Below, in pieces: positions 45,983 to 55,337 of a stretch of DNA of 64,000 nt. The position numbers and the translations under genes are program-made. Origin of the DNA: Marinobacter sp. (GTDB lineage Bacteria > Pseudomonadota > Gammaproteobacteria > Pseudomonadales > Oleiphilaceae); NCBI GenBank assembly GCA_022565395.1, contig JAIUMV010000003.1, positions 186,001-250,000 of the forward strand, in the 5' to 3' direction. Position 1 is the first letter of the stretch; the number at the start of each line of letters is the position of its first letter. Below the pieces are notes generated by a model, which saw only the letters and a program-made list of their open reading frames with translations, was not told the origin of the DNA and did not search any database.

Positions 45983-48208
45983 ATGGCACATCAAGCCCCT
46001 TTGTTCAGTCGGGTAGCGGTGATTGGCCTTGGTCTGATTGGCGGCTCACTGGCCGCCGCCATTCGCCAGCATGGCCTTGCCACCACCGTTGTGGCGGCAG
46101 ACCGGCGCGCCGATGAGCTGCAAACAGGGCTTAAGCTGGGGGTTATTGACGAAGCTGCCGAGTCTATTGCGGCCGCTGTGAAGGGGGCCGATCTGGTGGT
46201 GCTGGCGGTGCCTGTACGGGCGATTGAGCCGGTACTCGAAGAGCTCAGGGCGAACCTGGACCCGACAGCATTGATAACCGACGTCGGCAGTACCAAGGGT
46301 AGCTTTGTGGCGTCCGTAAGGGCTGTATTCGGCGAAGTGCCGGCCAACGTTATACCCGGCCACCCCATTGCCGGCTCGGAGAAAAGCGGTGTGTCGGCGG
46401 CCCGCGCGAATCTGTTTGAGAACCACAAGGTCATACTGACACCGCTGGATGACCATCAGCCACAGGCGCTGGCGCGCTTGACCGCGCTCTGGGAGGGGTG
46501 TGGCGCCACGGTGCTGACCATGTCAGTGGAGCGTCATGATGAAGTCCTTGCTGCCACCAGCCATCTGCCTCACCTGATTGCTTTCTCGCTGGTGGACACT
46601 CTGGCGGGTGAGGACGACAACCTGGATATTTTCCGTTATGCCGCCGGTGGTTTTCGGGATTTCACCCGCATTGCGGCCAGTGATCCGGTCATGTGGCACG
46701 ACATCTTTCTTTCCAACCGCGACGCGGTGTTGCGGGTTATTGATCACTTCAATCAGGATCTGGAGCAGCTGCGCCAGGCCATTGAGCGCCAGGATGGCGC
46801 ATTGCTGTTAAGGGTATTCAGTCGTGCCAAGGCGGCACGTGAACATTTTTCAAAAATGCTTTCAGGACAGGCGTACGTGACAACCATGAACCAGAAGCAG
46901 GTAACTTTCCACCTGAGCCCGGGTGGCTCTATGACCGGTGACATCCGGGTTCCCGGTGACAAGTCCATGTCCCACCGTTCCATCATGCTGGGCGCTCTGG
47001 CTGATGGTATTACCGAGGTGGAAGGCTTCCTTGAAGGGGAAGACAGCCTGGCGACCCTGCAGGCATTCCGCGATATGGGCGTGACCATTGAAGGCCCCGA
47101 TAACGGCTACGTGAAGATTCACGGTGTTGGCATCGACGGTCTGCAGGCGCCCCGTGGTCCGCTGTATCTGGGCAACTCCGGTACCGGCATGCGCCTGTTC
47201 GCTGGCTTACTGGCGGCCCAGGCCTTTGACACCGAACTGACGGGTGACAGCTCCCTGTCCAAACGGCCCATGGGTCGGGTGGCTGATCCGCTGCGCCTGA
47301 TGGGTGCGGTTATCGACACGGCTGACGGTGGTCGCCCGCCCCTGCGAATCAAGGGTGGTCAGCCCCTCAAAGGCATCCATTATGACATGCCCATGGCCAG
47401 CGCCCAGGTCAAGTCCTGCCTGCTGCTGGCAGGTCTGTATGCCGATGGCACCACCTCAGTGACGGAGCCCGCCCCCACCCGCGACCATACCGAGCGCATG
47501 CTGACGGGCTTCGGTTATCCGGTGCATCGTAACGGTGCCACCGCTGCGGTTAACGGGGGTGGCCGCCTGGCGGCGACCCGCATTGATGTGCCAGCGGACA
47601 TATCCTCGGCGGCGTTTTTCCTGGTGGCGGCGTCCATTACACCAGGTGCCGATCTGACCCTGCGTCATGTGGGTATCAACCCGACCCGGACCGGGGTGAT
47701 CAATATCCTGCGCCTGATGGGGGGAGATATCGAGCTGTTCAATGAGCGTGAGGTAGGTGGCGAGCCGGTAGCAGATATCCGTGTGCGCCAGGCGCCACTG
47801 AAAGGTATCCGGATTCCTGAGCGGGAAGTACCCCTGGCCATTGATGAGTTCCCGGTGCTGTTCATTGCAGCGACCTTTGCTGAAGGTGAGACGGTACTGA
47901 CGGGCGCGGAAGAGTTGCGGGTCAAGGAGAGTGACCGTATTCAGGTAATGGCGGATGGCCTTGCCGCCGTTGGCGTGCAGACCACGGTGACAGACGACGG
48001 TATTATCATTCCGGGCGGGCAAAGCATTAGCGGCGGAACAGTGGATAGCCACGGTGACCACCGCATTGCCATGTCCTTCGCCGTGGCTTCCTTGCGCGCT
48101 GAAGGTGATATCAAGGTGCTGGACTGTGCCAATGTTGCCACCTCCTTCCCGGGTTTTGTCGAGCTGGCGGCTGGCACCGGTATTCAGATCCGTGCCGAGG
48201 AGGCATAA
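45983..48208 (+). CDS. tyrA-aroA: Fused prephenate dehydrogenase / EPSP synthase
   Basis: One uninterrupted 741-residue frame encodes two enzymes. Residues 1-300 are prephenate dehydrogenase: NAD Rossmann VIGLGLIGGSLAAA, DVGSTKGSFV, GHPIAGSEKSGVSAA and the helical dimer domain. Residues about 302-741 are 5-enolpyruvylshikimate-3-phosphate synthase: RVPGDKSMSHRSIMLG, NSGTGMRLFAGLLA and ELRVKESDRI. The shikimate domain is the class I type (LFAGLLAAQAF region). An internal ATG at 46886 could produce free AroA. The start lies 1 nt after hisC. The fusion is known in Pseudomonas and relatives. Confidence 0.96.
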   Translation: MAHQAPLFSRVAVIGLGLIGGSLAAAIRQHGLATTVVAADRRADELQTGLKLGVIDEAAESIAAAVKGADLVVLAVPVRAIEPVLEELRANLDPTALITDVGSTKGSFVASVRAVFGEVPANVIPGHPIAGSEKSGVSAARANLFENHKVILTPLDDHQPQALARLTALWEGCGATVLTMSVERHDEVLAATSHLPHLIAFSLVDTLAGEDDNLDIFRYAAGGFRDFTRIAASDPVMWHDIFLSNRDAVLRVIDHFNQDLEQLRQAIERQDGALLLRVFSRAKAAREHFSKMLSGQAYVTTMNQKQVTFHLSPGGSMTGDIRVPGDKSMSHRSIMLGALADGITEVEGFLEGEDSLATLQAFRDMGVTIEGPDNGYVKIHGVGIDGLQAPRGPLYLGNSGTGMRLFAGLLAAQAFDTELTGDSSLSKRPMGRVADPLRLMGAVIDTADGGRPPLRIKGGQPLKGIHYDMPMASAQVKSCLLLAGLYADGTTSVTEPAPTRDHTERMLTGFGYPVHRNGATAAVNGGGRLAATRIDVPADISSAAFFLVAASITPGADLTLRHVGINPTRTGVINILRLMGGDIELFNEREVGGEPVADIRVRQAPLKGIRIPEREVPLAIDEFPVLFIAATFAEGETVLTGAEELRVKESDRIQVMADGLAAVGVQTTVTDDGIIIPGGQSISGGTVDSHGDHRIAMSFAVASLRAEGDIKVLDCANVATSFPGFVELAAGTGIQIRAEEA

Positions 48209-48892
48209 ATGACGGCTGCGAAACCGGTACCCGTGATCACCGTCGATGGCCCCAGTGGTTCCGGCAAAGGCACGGTAACCCAGCTGTTGGCGCGTCAATT
48301 GGGTTGGCACCTGCTGGACAGCGGTGCCCTGTACCGGCTGACTGCCCTGGCGGCGGAGCGCAAAGGGATAGCCTTTGATGATGAAGGTGCGCTGGCGACA
48401 GTGGCTCGTAATCTCGATGTGCGCTTTGAGCCCGGCCCGGCCGGAGAGCCCGCGCGGGTAGTGCTGGAAAATGAGGATGTGAGTGCCGCCATCCGCACTG
48501 AAACCTGTGGCGATAACGCCTCTCGAATTGCGGTCATCCAGTTAGTGAGAGATGCGCTATTGCAGTTGCAACGGGATTTTCGCAAGGCGCCAGGGCTGGT
48601 GGCCGATGGCCGGGACATGGGGACAGTGGTGTTTCCGGATGCTCCGGTCAAGGTGTTCCTGACCGCCAGTGCTGAAGAGCGGGCGCAACGACGCTACAGC
48701 CAGTTGAAGCAGGCGGGTGTCGATGTTAATATTACGGCCCTTTTAGACGAGATACGGGCACGGGATGACCGGGATATGAACCGGACATCAGCCCCGCTTA
48801 AGCCTGCTGAAGATGCGCAAGTCATTGACTCAACAGGATTAAGTATAGAAGAGGTGTTAGGCAGGATTATGGCTCTACAGAGTCAGGCCTGA
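48209..48892 (+). CDS. cmk: Cytidylate kinase
   Basis: Cmk phosphorylates CMP and dCMP. The 227-residue protein has the P-loop [25 protein letters not shown], the [20 protein letters not shown] helix and the LID motif [16 protein letters not shown]. It follows the tyrA-aroA stop directly (TAAATG). rpsA follows after 133 bp, the usual order in gammaproteobacteria. Confidence 0.97.
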   Translation: MTAAKPVPVITVDGPSGSGKGTVTQLLARQLGWHLLDSGALYRLTALAAERKGIAFDDEGALATVARNLDVRFEPGPAGEPARVVLENEDVSAAIRTETCGDNASRIAVIQLVRDALLQLQRDFRKAPGLVADGRDMGTVVFPDAPVKVFLTASAEERAQRRYSQLKQAGVDVNITALLDEIRARDDRDMNRTSAPLKPAEDAQVIDSTGLSIEEVLGRIMALQSQA

Positions 48893-49025
48893 CTACACCT
48901 TTTTGTCATTGGAAGCCGGTTAAGCTGTTTCGCCCGCCAGTATTGGCAGCTTTATCCGGATTTAAACCCATAGACCGCGCGACTGGCAGTGCGGAGAAAC
49001 TTGCGTTGATCACATAGGACACATA

Positions 49026-50717
49026 ATGAGCGAGAGCTTTGCGGAATTATTTGAAGAAAGCCTGAAAGAAATTGATATGCAGCCAGGTTCCATTGTTCAG
49101 GGAACCGTGGTTGACATCGACAACGATTGGGTAACCGTTCACGCTGGCCTGAAATCTGAAGGCGTGATTCCTGCTTCCCAGTTCCTGAACGAAAAGGGCG
49201 AGCTGGAAATCAAGATCGGTGACGTTGTCGACGTAGCTCTCGACGCGGTAGAAGACGGCTTCGGCGAAACTCGTCTGTCACGTGAGAAGGCCAAGCGTGC
49301 CGAAGCGTGGAAGGTACTGGAGAAGTCCTTCGAAGCAGAAGAAGTTGTCAAAGGTGTGATCAACGGCAAGGTGAAGGGTGGCTTCACTGTAGATCTGGCT
49401 GGCATCCGTGCGTTCCTGCCGGGCTCCCTGGTTGATGTTCGACCGGTTCGCGACACTGCGCACCTGGAGAACAAAGAGCTGGAATTCAAGGTCATCAAGC
49501 TGGACCAGAAGCGCAATAACGTGGTTGTATCCCGTCGTGCGGTACTGGAAGCTGAGAACAGTGCAGAGCGTGATGCGCTGCTCGAGACTCTGACCGAAGG
49601 TCTGGAACTCAAAGGTATCGTCAAGAACCTGACCGACTACGGTGCCTTCGTAGACCTGGGTGGCGTTGACGGCCTGCTGCACATCACTGACATGGCTTGG
49701 AAGCGTATCAAGCATCCGAGCGAAATCGTCAATGTGGGCGACGAGATCAATGTTAAGGTCCTGAAGTTTGATCGTGACCGTAACCGTGTATCTCTGGGCC
49801 TGAAGCAGCTGGGCGAAGATCCTTGGGTTGAAATCAAGGCACGCTACCCAGAGAACAGCCGTGTAACCGCGCGCGTAACCAACCTGACTGACTACGGCTG
49901 CTTTGCCGAGCTGGAAGAAGGTGTTGAAGGACTGGTGCACGTGTCTGAGATGGACTGGACCAACAAAAACATTCATCCCTCCAAGGTTGTTCAGGTAGGT
50001 GATGATGTTGAAGTAATGGTTCTGGATATCGACGAAGAGCGTCGTCGTATCTCCCTGGGTATCAAGCAGTGTGTATCCAACCCCTGGGAAGATTTCTCCG
50101 GCCGCTTCAACAAAGGCGATCGCATCTCCGGCAAGATCAAGTCCATCACTGACTTTGGTATCTTTATCGGTCTGGATGGCGGCATTGACGGTCTGGTTCA
50201 CCTGTCTGACATCAGCTGGAACGAAACCGGTGAAGAAGCTGTACGCAACTACAAGAAAGGGGACGAAGTTGATACCGTCATCCTGTCTGTAGATCCTGAG
50301 CGTGAGCGTATCTCTCTGGGTATCAAGCAGCTGGAAAGCGATCCGTTTGCTGAGTTTGTTCAGCTGAACGACAAAGGCTCCATCGTTAAGGGTACTGTGA
50401 CTTCTGTTGACGCCAAGGCTGCTGTTATAGCCCTGAACGAAGAAGTTGAAGCGATCCTGAAAGCCTCCGAAATCAGCCGTGACCGTGTTGAAGATGCACG
50501 TAATGCGCTGAAAGAAGGCGACGAAGTTGAAGCCAAGATCATCAGCATCGATCGCAAAAACCGCGTGATCAACCTGTCTGTCAAGTCCAAGGACGTTGAA
50601 GAAGACAAGGCCGCGCTGCAGAACGTGCGTGACAAGGCCACCGAAATGAGTGGTGCAACCACCATCGGTGACCTGATCAAAGAGCAGTTGCAGCAGCAAA
50701 ATGCCAGCAAAGACTGA
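49026..50717 (+). CDS. rpsA: 30S ribosomal protein S1
   Basis: S1 binds mRNA leaders on the 30S subunit and unfolds structured starts. The 563-residue product contains six S1 OB-fold repeats (roughly 20-85, 105-170, 190-260, 275-345, 360-430 and 450-520), each with the G-x-V-xx-I/F-TDYG-F-V type core, for example [20 protein letters not shown]. Length fits E. coli S1 (557). It has a 133-bp leader region and its own strong terminator. The codon bias is more selective than in neighbouring genes, as expected for high expression. Confidence 0.99.
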   Translation: MSESFAELFEESLKEIDMQPGSIVQGTVVDIDNDWVTVHAGLKSEGVIPASQFLNEKGELEIKIGDVVDVALDAVEDGFGETRLSREKAKRAEAWKVLEKSFEAEEVVKGVINGKVKGGFTVDLAGIRAFLPGSLVDVRPVRDTAHLENKELEFKVIKLDQKRNNVVVSRRAVLEAENSAERDALLETLTEGLELKGIVKNLTDYGAFVDLGGVDGLLHITDMAWKRIKHPSEIVNVGDEINVKVLKFDRDRNRVSLGLKQLGEDPWVEIKARYPENSRVTARVTNLTDYGCFAELEEGVEGLVHVSEMDWTNKNIHPSKVVQVGDDVEVMVLDIDEERRRISLGIKQCVSNPWEDFSGRFNKGDRISGKIKSITDFGIFIGLDGGIDGLVHLSDISWNETGEEAVRNYKKGDEVDTVILSVDPERERISLGIKQLESDPFAEFVQLNDKGSIVKGTVTSVDAKAAVIALNEEVEAILKASEISRDRVEDARNALKEGDEVEAKIISIDRKNRVINLSVKSKDVEEDKAALQNVRDKATEMSGATTIGDLIKEQLQQQNASKD

Positions 50718-50735
50718 TAATCAGTCTTGATGGTG

Positions 50736-50767
50736 AAAAAAACGGGCTGTAACAGCCCGTTTTTTTT
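50736..50767 (+). terminator. Intrinsic terminator after rpsA
   Basis: A-run, ACGGGCT and AGCCCGT arms around GTAAC (50742-50760), and an eight-base T-run. It lies 20 bp after the rpsA stop. Confidence 0.93.
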
Positions 50768-50847
50768 GTGTTTTTTTTGAGGTTAGCTAAACTACGTTCA
50801 AGTAGGGTGCGTGTACATCGCAATAAGAACGAGAAAAGGTGAACCTC

Positions 50848-51144
50848 ATGACGAAGTCTGAACTGGTCGAACTGATTGCGTCCAAACAGACACAGCTCTC
50901 AGTCAAAGATGTCGAGTTGGCGGTTAAGACCATCATCGAGCATATGTCCCAGGCCTTGGCTGAGGGGCAGCGCATTGAGATCCGCGGCTTTGGCAGTTTT
51001 TCCCTCCACCACCGGGCTGCCCGGGTGGGGCGCAATCCCAAGACGGGTGAGTCGGTACAATTGCCGGCCAAATACGTACCACATTTCAAACCCGGTAAGG
51101 AGTTGCGTGAGCAAGTCAATGAGAGTGTCGGGCAGGATTACTGA
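50848..51144 (+). CDS. ihfB: Integration host factor subunit beta
   Basis: IHF bends DNA sharply at specific sites as an alpha-beta heterodimer. The 98-residue product starts [20 protein letters not shown] and contains the DNA-arm motif [20 protein letters not shown], with the intercalating proline. The start is ATG 50848 with AAAGGTG upstream; a GTG 9 nt earlier is out-competed. It lies 130 bp downstream of rpsA, past the terminator. Confidence 0.97.
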   Translation: MTKSELVELIASKQTQLSVKDVELAVKTIIEHMSQALAEGQRIEIRGFGSFSLHHRAARVGRNPKTGESVQLPAKYVPHFKPGKELREQVNESVGQDY

Positions 51145-51170
51145 TTACCTAGAAGGGAGCCACCAGATCT

Positions 51171-51473
51171 ATGGCTGGTTTTAAAAAGGCGGTCATCGCC
51201 TTGGTCGTGATTGTGCTGGTTTTTGTGGCGCTGGTTTTTTCGCTCAATAATCAGATGGCGGTCTCCCTTAACTTCCTGGTCTATCAGACTGAGCCCCGGG
51301 GTGTTGCTCTGTGGGTCATTCTGGCGTTCATCTCTGGCGCCCTGTTTGCTCTCCTGCTGGCGGGTCTTGCTACCATGCACCTGTTCGCCACCAAGCGACA
51401 TCTGCAGAAGCGCCTGGAGCGTGCTGAACGCGCTCTGGATAAAGCCCGGGCGGAGCCAGAGCGGTCACTTTAA
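51171..51473 (+). CDS. lapA: Lipopolysaccharide assembly protein LapA (DUF1049)
   Basis: A 100-residue inner-membrane protein with two membrane helices (about 5-24 and 43-66) separated by NNQMAVSLNFLVYQTE, and a basic, amphipathic C-terminal tail (residues 70-100). LapA partners LapB in controlling LPS synthesis through LpxC turnover. The ATG is preceded by AGAAGGGAG. The stop overlaps the lapB ATG by 1 nt (TAATG). Confidence 0.9.
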   Translation: MAGFKKAVIALVVIVLVFVALVFSLNNQMAVSLNFLVYQTEPRGVALWVILAFISGALFALLLAGLATMHLFATKRHLQKRLERAERALDKARAEPERSL

Positions 51474-52642
51474 TGGACATTATTGTGCAGTGGCTGCTGC
51501 TTACGGTAGCGGTTGGGGCCGGCTGGGCAGCAGGCCGTTGGGGGCGCTCAGGTAAGGCCCGGCGCAAACAGATTGAGGACGAGTCCTCCCTGCGGGATCG
51601 CCTGCAGTTTCTGTTTACTAATTACTCCGACCAGGCTGTGGAGAATTTTGTTGAGTCTCTGCCAGTCAACAAAGACACCGTCAGCCTTCACCTGTCCATT
51701 GGTGCGCACTTCCGCAATAAGGGTGAAACAGACCGCGCCACCCTGATACACCAGAATCTGCTTGCCCGCCCTGATCTGCCGCCACGGTATTCCCCACAGG
51801 TCACATATGAGCTGGCCATGGATTACCAGGCGGCAGGCTTGCTGGATCGTTCCGAGTCCCTGCTGCAGCAGCTGCTGGGTAGCAAGGATTACAGCCTCAA
51901 GGCTTCCACCCAGTTGATAGACCTCTATCAGCAGGAGCGGGAGTGGGAAAAAGCACGGCAGGTTGCCAGCAGCCTGTCCCGTGGCCTGCCAGACCCCAAA
52001 TTCAAGAAGCAAATCGCCTACCTGACCTGTGAGCTGGCCCGGGATGCGTTGCGGCACGATGATCGCTGGACCGTGCAGAACCTGCTCAAGGCAGCCCTCA
52101 GCCACGACAAAACCTGTGTGCGGGCCACCTTTATCCAGGCAGAAGTGCAGGGGCGTCATGGTAATCACCGGGAAGTGACGGGGGCATTTCTGCGGGTCTT
52201 TGATCAGAACCCGTCATTTGGTCCTGAAGCCATAGACCGGCTGATGAAGTACGAGCGCGAGCACGGTGATATCAGCAAATTGGGCAAGCGCCTGCGTAAA
52301 CTGTATGAGACCTGGCCCAGTACCAGTCTGCTGTTGGCGCTGGTGGAAATTGTTGAGCACAACGAAGGGCGCCCGGCCGCCATTGATTTCCTGCGTGAAG
52401 AGTTGGAAATCAGACCCAGTGTTAAAGGTTTGTTGCGGTTGGTGGAAATGGCCGGTTATGAAAAAGGCATGACCACGGACGAAGGGCGTTTGGTGGCCCG
52501 TATCGGCCACTTGATACTGGCAAACCGGCCCGTCTATCGCTGCGATAACTGCGGCTTTTCCGGCCAGCAGCTGCATTGGCTTTGCCCCAGTTGCAAACAG
52601 TGGGAAACTATCAAGCCCATTCAGGGTGTGGAGGCGGAGTAG
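51473..52642 (+). CDS. lapB: Lipopolysaccharide assembly protein LapB (YciM)
   Basis: LapB is an inner-membrane-anchored tetratricopeptide protein that directs FtsH to degrade LpxC, matching LPS and phospholipid synthesis. The 389-residue product has an N-terminal membrane segment (about 1-18), TPR-like helical repeats (about 30-340) and a C-terminal rubredoxin-type metal knuckle with CDNCGFSGQQLHWLCPSC (two CxxC pairs). Coupled to lapA and followed by pyrF, an order conserved in gammaproteobacteria. Confidence 0.96.
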   Translation: MDIIVQWLLLTVAVGAGWAAGRWGRSGKARRKQIEDESSLRDRLQFLFTNYSDQAVENFVESLPVNKDTVSLHLSIGAHFRNKGETDRATLIHQNLLARPDLPPRYSPQVTYELAMDYQAAGLLDRSESLLQQLLGSKDYSLKASTQLIDLYQQEREWEKARQVASSLSRGLPDPKFKKQIAYLTCELARDALRHDDRWTVQNLLKAALSHDKTCVRATFIQAEVQGRHGNHREVTGAFLRVFDQNPSFGPEAIDRLMKYEREHGDISKLGKRLRKLYETWPSTSLLLALVEIVEHNEGRPAAIDFLREELEIRPSVKGLLRLVEMAGYEKGMTTDEGRLVARIGHLILANRPVYRCDNCGFSGQQLHWLCPSCKQWETIKPIQGVEAE

Positions 52643-52675
52643 CCCGCCCCCACATCACTATCAGAGGAACAGGTT

Positions 52676-53374
52676 TTGTTGAATACCAAACCCATTATTG
52701 TGGCGTTGGACTTTGCGGATCAGCGCTCAGCGCTGGCCCTGGTGGATCAGCTGGACCCGGCACTTTGCCGTGTGAAGGTTGGCAAGGAAATGTTTACGCA
52801 TTTTGGCCCGTCGCTGGTGAATGCGCTGCAGGGGCGCGGCTTTGATGTGTTTCTGGACCTGAAGTTTCATGACATTCCTAATACCACCTCAGCTGCCGTC
52901 GCTGCCGCCGCCGATCTGGGTGTCTGGATGGTTAATGTGCATGCCTCCGGTGGCGAGCACATGATGGTCGCCTGCCGGGAACGGCTGGAGCAGTATGGGG
53001 ATGATCGCCCCCTGCTGATTGCAGTAACTGTGCTGACCAGTATGAGCGATGGTGAGCTGGCAGCGTTGGGCATTCCAGGCACCGCAGCTGATCATGTACA
53101 ACGACTGGCGGCGCTGACGTTAAACAGTGGCCTTGATGGGGTGGTCTGCTCGGCCCAGGAAGCGCGCATGCTGAAGTCTGCCCATGGTGCCGGGTTCAAG
53201 CTGGTAACGCCCGGTATTCGTCCGGCGACGGCTGATCGTGGTGATCAGCAGCGGGTTATGACGCCGCGGGAGGCGCTTGATGCGGGTAGTGACTACCTGG
53301 TCATCGGTCGCCCCATCACCCAGGCCAGTGATCCGCTCAAGGCGCTGGAAGCGATAGTGGCGGAAATTGGCTGA
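52676..53374 (+). CDS. pyrF: Orotidine 5'-phosphate decarboxylase
   Basis: PyrF makes UMP from OMP. The 232-residue barrel protein has [10 protein letters not shown], the catalytic Lys/Asp cluster in [11 protein letters not shown] and [12 protein letters not shown] near the C-terminus. The start must be TTG: the family N-terminus begins at residue 3, and no ATG or GTG is in frame before it. TTG 52676 has GAGGA 7 nt upstream; TTG 52679 is the next possibility. It follows lapB by 33 bp and its stop abuts that of the convergent binding-protein gene. Confidence 0.96.
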   Translation: MLNTKPIIVALDFADQRSALALVDQLDPALCRVKVGKEMFTHFGPSLVNALQGRGFDVFLDLKFHDIPNTTSAAVAAAADLGVWMVNVHASGGEHMMVACRERLEQYGDDRPLLIAVTVLTSMSDGELAALGIPGTAADHVQRLAALTLNSGLDGVVCSAQEARMLKSAHGAGFKLVTPGIRPATADRGDQQRVMTPREALDAGSDYLVIGRPITQASDPLKALEAIVAEIG

Positions 53375-54169
53375 TCAGGGATTTGCCATGGCCTCGGCAG
53401 GGAACAGCAGGGATTCCAGCAGCATGTTCAACTGCCCATCATCGCGGAGTTGGGTCAGGCCGCTGTTGAAATAGTTCAGTAGCTGTTGTCCCTCTGTGTC
53501 CCGCCGAAATAGCAGGTGCAGGGACTCCGTGTGCAGCGGGCGAGGGTGGTGGGTCAGGTTGCTGCTATCGTCCGGGTCCAGCAGCGTGCTGATCAGGCTA
53601 TAGCCAACTGCCACATCCTGAGGATAGATGTCAATCAGGCCACGGCTGAGAAGGCGGACATTGGTTTCGTCCTTGGCGGTTCTGATGACATTCAGCAGGT
53701 TGCTGGCCTCCAGCTCACCAAACCGATCGCCATAGAAGTAACCCAGTGTGGCGCCAATACTCAGATCTGCCAGGTCTTCCTCCGTTACCCAGTCAAACTG
53801 CAGGGTCCTGCGATGAAACAGTACCTGCTTCCCTTCCATGATGGTGTCACTGCAGTGGTAGACCTGTCCCCGTTCCTTTGAGCAATAGGCTGGCATCAGT
53901 CCATGAATCTCACCGTTGCTGAGCATCATGAAAGCGCGGTTCCACGGTAGGTCTACAAAGCGTACGTCATACCCTTGCGATGCGAACACTTCAACAATCA
54001 CTTCACCAATAGGACCGAAGTGGCTGGCGGTTGTCACCACGTAGGGCGGCCACTCGCCGGTGCCTATGGTCACCACCCGCTCATTCGCCCACAGGGGCAG
54101 TGATGCAAGCATCAGCAGGCCTGCGTGCAGCAGACGACATGGCCGTGGCGGCTGGGGCATAAGTTTCAT
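53375..54169 (-). CDS. Orphan periplasmic substrate-binding protein (SBP family 3-like)
   Basis: A 264-residue protein with a signal peptide (LLHAGLLMLASLPLWA) and a mature body beginning NERVVTIGTGEWPPYV, the classic entry of family 3 solute-binding domains, then GLMPAYCSKERGQVYHCSD and IGATLGYFYGDRFG. Two cysteines (YCSKERGQVYHC) could form a disulfide. No ABC permease or sensor gene is adjacent, so it may serve a distant transporter, a sensor or a non-transport role. Its stop lies directly against the pyrF stop. Confidence 0.8.
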   Translation of the reverse strand: MKLMPQPPRPCRLLHAGLLMLASLPLWANERVVTIGTGEWPPYVVTTASHFGPIGEVIVEVFASQGYDVRFVDLPWNRAFMMLSNGEIHGLMPAYCSKERGQVYHCSDTIMEGKQVLFHRRTLQFDWVTEEDLADLSIGATLGYFYGDRFGELEASNLLNVIRTAKDETNVRLLSRGLIDIYPQDVAVGYSLISTLLDPDDSSNLTHHPRPLHTESLHLLFRRDTEGQQLLNYFNSGLTQLRDDGQLNMLLESLLFPAEAMANP

Positions 54170-54468
54170 TCCGGATTCATGTTATTGGAAGCGTACCTTG
54201 GGCGCGCTTTTTTTCAAAGTATAAGATGTTGTTGCGTTCTGCCGCTAGGTCAAGGAGTGTCAGGATATGGTCGTTAGGTGCCATTTTGACTGCCTGTGGC
54301 TGTGTAATGACTGTGAGGTGAAAGTCTTGCAGTTGATGGGAATATGCTGATACCTGATAGCAAAGGTGCCGGTAAGTTTTGTTGTCTGTCAGCGCCGGGA
54401 TTCAAGGGGCCAGCTGTTGCGGTGACGCAAGGTGCCCTAATACAAGACAACAGAAGGAGTAACAGCCG
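54170..54468. other. 299-bp divergent intergenic region without a gene
   Basis: Between the divergent binding-protein gene and the CDP-alcohol phosphotransferase. A TATACT-like element occurs on the minus strand near 54218-54228 but with no -35 hexamer at correct spacing. A short open frame from 54344 continues into the downstream gene out of phase and looks spurious. No repeat or RNA gene was recognised. Confidence 0.5.
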
Positions 54469-55326
54469 GTGGATTTGGAGAAGGACTTTCAGCGGCTATG
54501 CGAGGCGGAAATGGCATTACGGGGGGAGCGGGGCGACTTCTTCTCCCGCTGGTTCGGGTTGCCTTTTTCGCTTCGGATCACCCGCATTTTTCTGCGGCTG
54601 GGGCTGAACGAGAATCATGCCTCGGTGGCGATGTTTCTGGTGGGTATTACCGGCGCCTTGTTGCTGATTTTCCCACCTTGGGGCGTGCTGGTTGGCGCGC
54701 TGTTGCTGTTGCTGCATCATCTGCTGGATTATGTGGATGGCCAGCTGGCCCGGCACCATGGGCGCTCCAGTGTGCGCGGTGCGGTGATTGATCGCTGGAA
54801 TCACTTTATGGTGGAAGGCATGACCTTTCCCTGCCTTGCGCTGGGGCTCTATCTGCAGAACGGTGGCGCCTGGCCCTGGTTGGTGGTGTGGGTGCTTTAC
54901 CTCTGGAATCGCTTTCGCGTGCTACTGGCGCAATTACCGGCCAACATTCTTTCCGATGAGCTGACGGGCTACCCAGAGCTTGAGCGCAGCATGATGAGGC
55001 GCAATCTGTTGGCCCGTTATGGTGCCTGCGAGAGCGTTACCACGGAGCCTCATCAGTCCCGGCAGAAGAGTGCCCGCAACACGAAGTCCTGGCGTCGGCT
55101 GGCGTCCAGCATGCGCACTGCCAGCACCTCCTACAACGGCTTTACCGTATTGCTGGCCCTGTTCGCGCTGGCTGATCTGATGATGCGCGCCAGTTTTGCT
55201 GTCACCGGCACGCTGGAAGTGATGGTATGCCTGCTGGCGGTCTACGCAGCCCTTAACCTGTTGGACTATTCCTGGACCTACCTCAGAACTGATCGCATAG
55301 AGCGGGACCTGGCGTCCCGCCTATGA
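54469..55326 (+). CDS. CDP-alcohol phosphotransferase family protein with altered motif
   Basis: A 285-residue inner-membrane protein of the family that joins CDP-linked lipids or alcohols. The motif begins normally with D87-YV-D90-G91-QL-A94-R95, eight residues, G104-AVI-D108, but the last conserved aspartate, the proposed catalytic base, is His112 (DRWNH). Predicted membrane segments occur near 50-85, 115-155, 225-250 and 255-275, with a hydrophilic loop around 175-210 (PHQSRQKSARNTKSWRR). It starts with GTG 54469, after AGAAGGAG. No companion gene indicates the substrate. Confidence 0.8.
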   Translation: MDLEKDFQRLCEAEMALRGERGDFFSRWFGLPFSLRITRIFLRLGLNENHASVAMFLVGITGALLLIFPPWGVLVGALLLLLHHLLDYVDGQLARHHGRSSVRGAVIDRWNHFMVEGMTFPCLALGLYLQNGGAWPWLVVWVLYLWNRFRVLLAQLPANILSDELTGYPELERSMMRRNLLARYGACESVTTEPHQSRQKSARNTKSWRRLASSMRTASTSYNGFTVLLALFALADLMMRASFAVTGTLEVMVCLLAVYAALNLLDYSWTYLRTDRIERDLASRL

Positions 55327-55337
55327 GGACGGGTGGC

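Noticed and set aside
49278-50699. 473-codon open frame antisense to rpsA
   Set aside because: S1 is certain on the plus strand; the antisense frame comes from biased codon use in a highly expressed gene and resembles no protein family.
54344-54607. Small open frame upstream of the CDP-alcohol phosphotransferase
   Set aside because: Runs out of phase into the downstream gene, has no Shine-Dalgarno sequence and no family resemblance.
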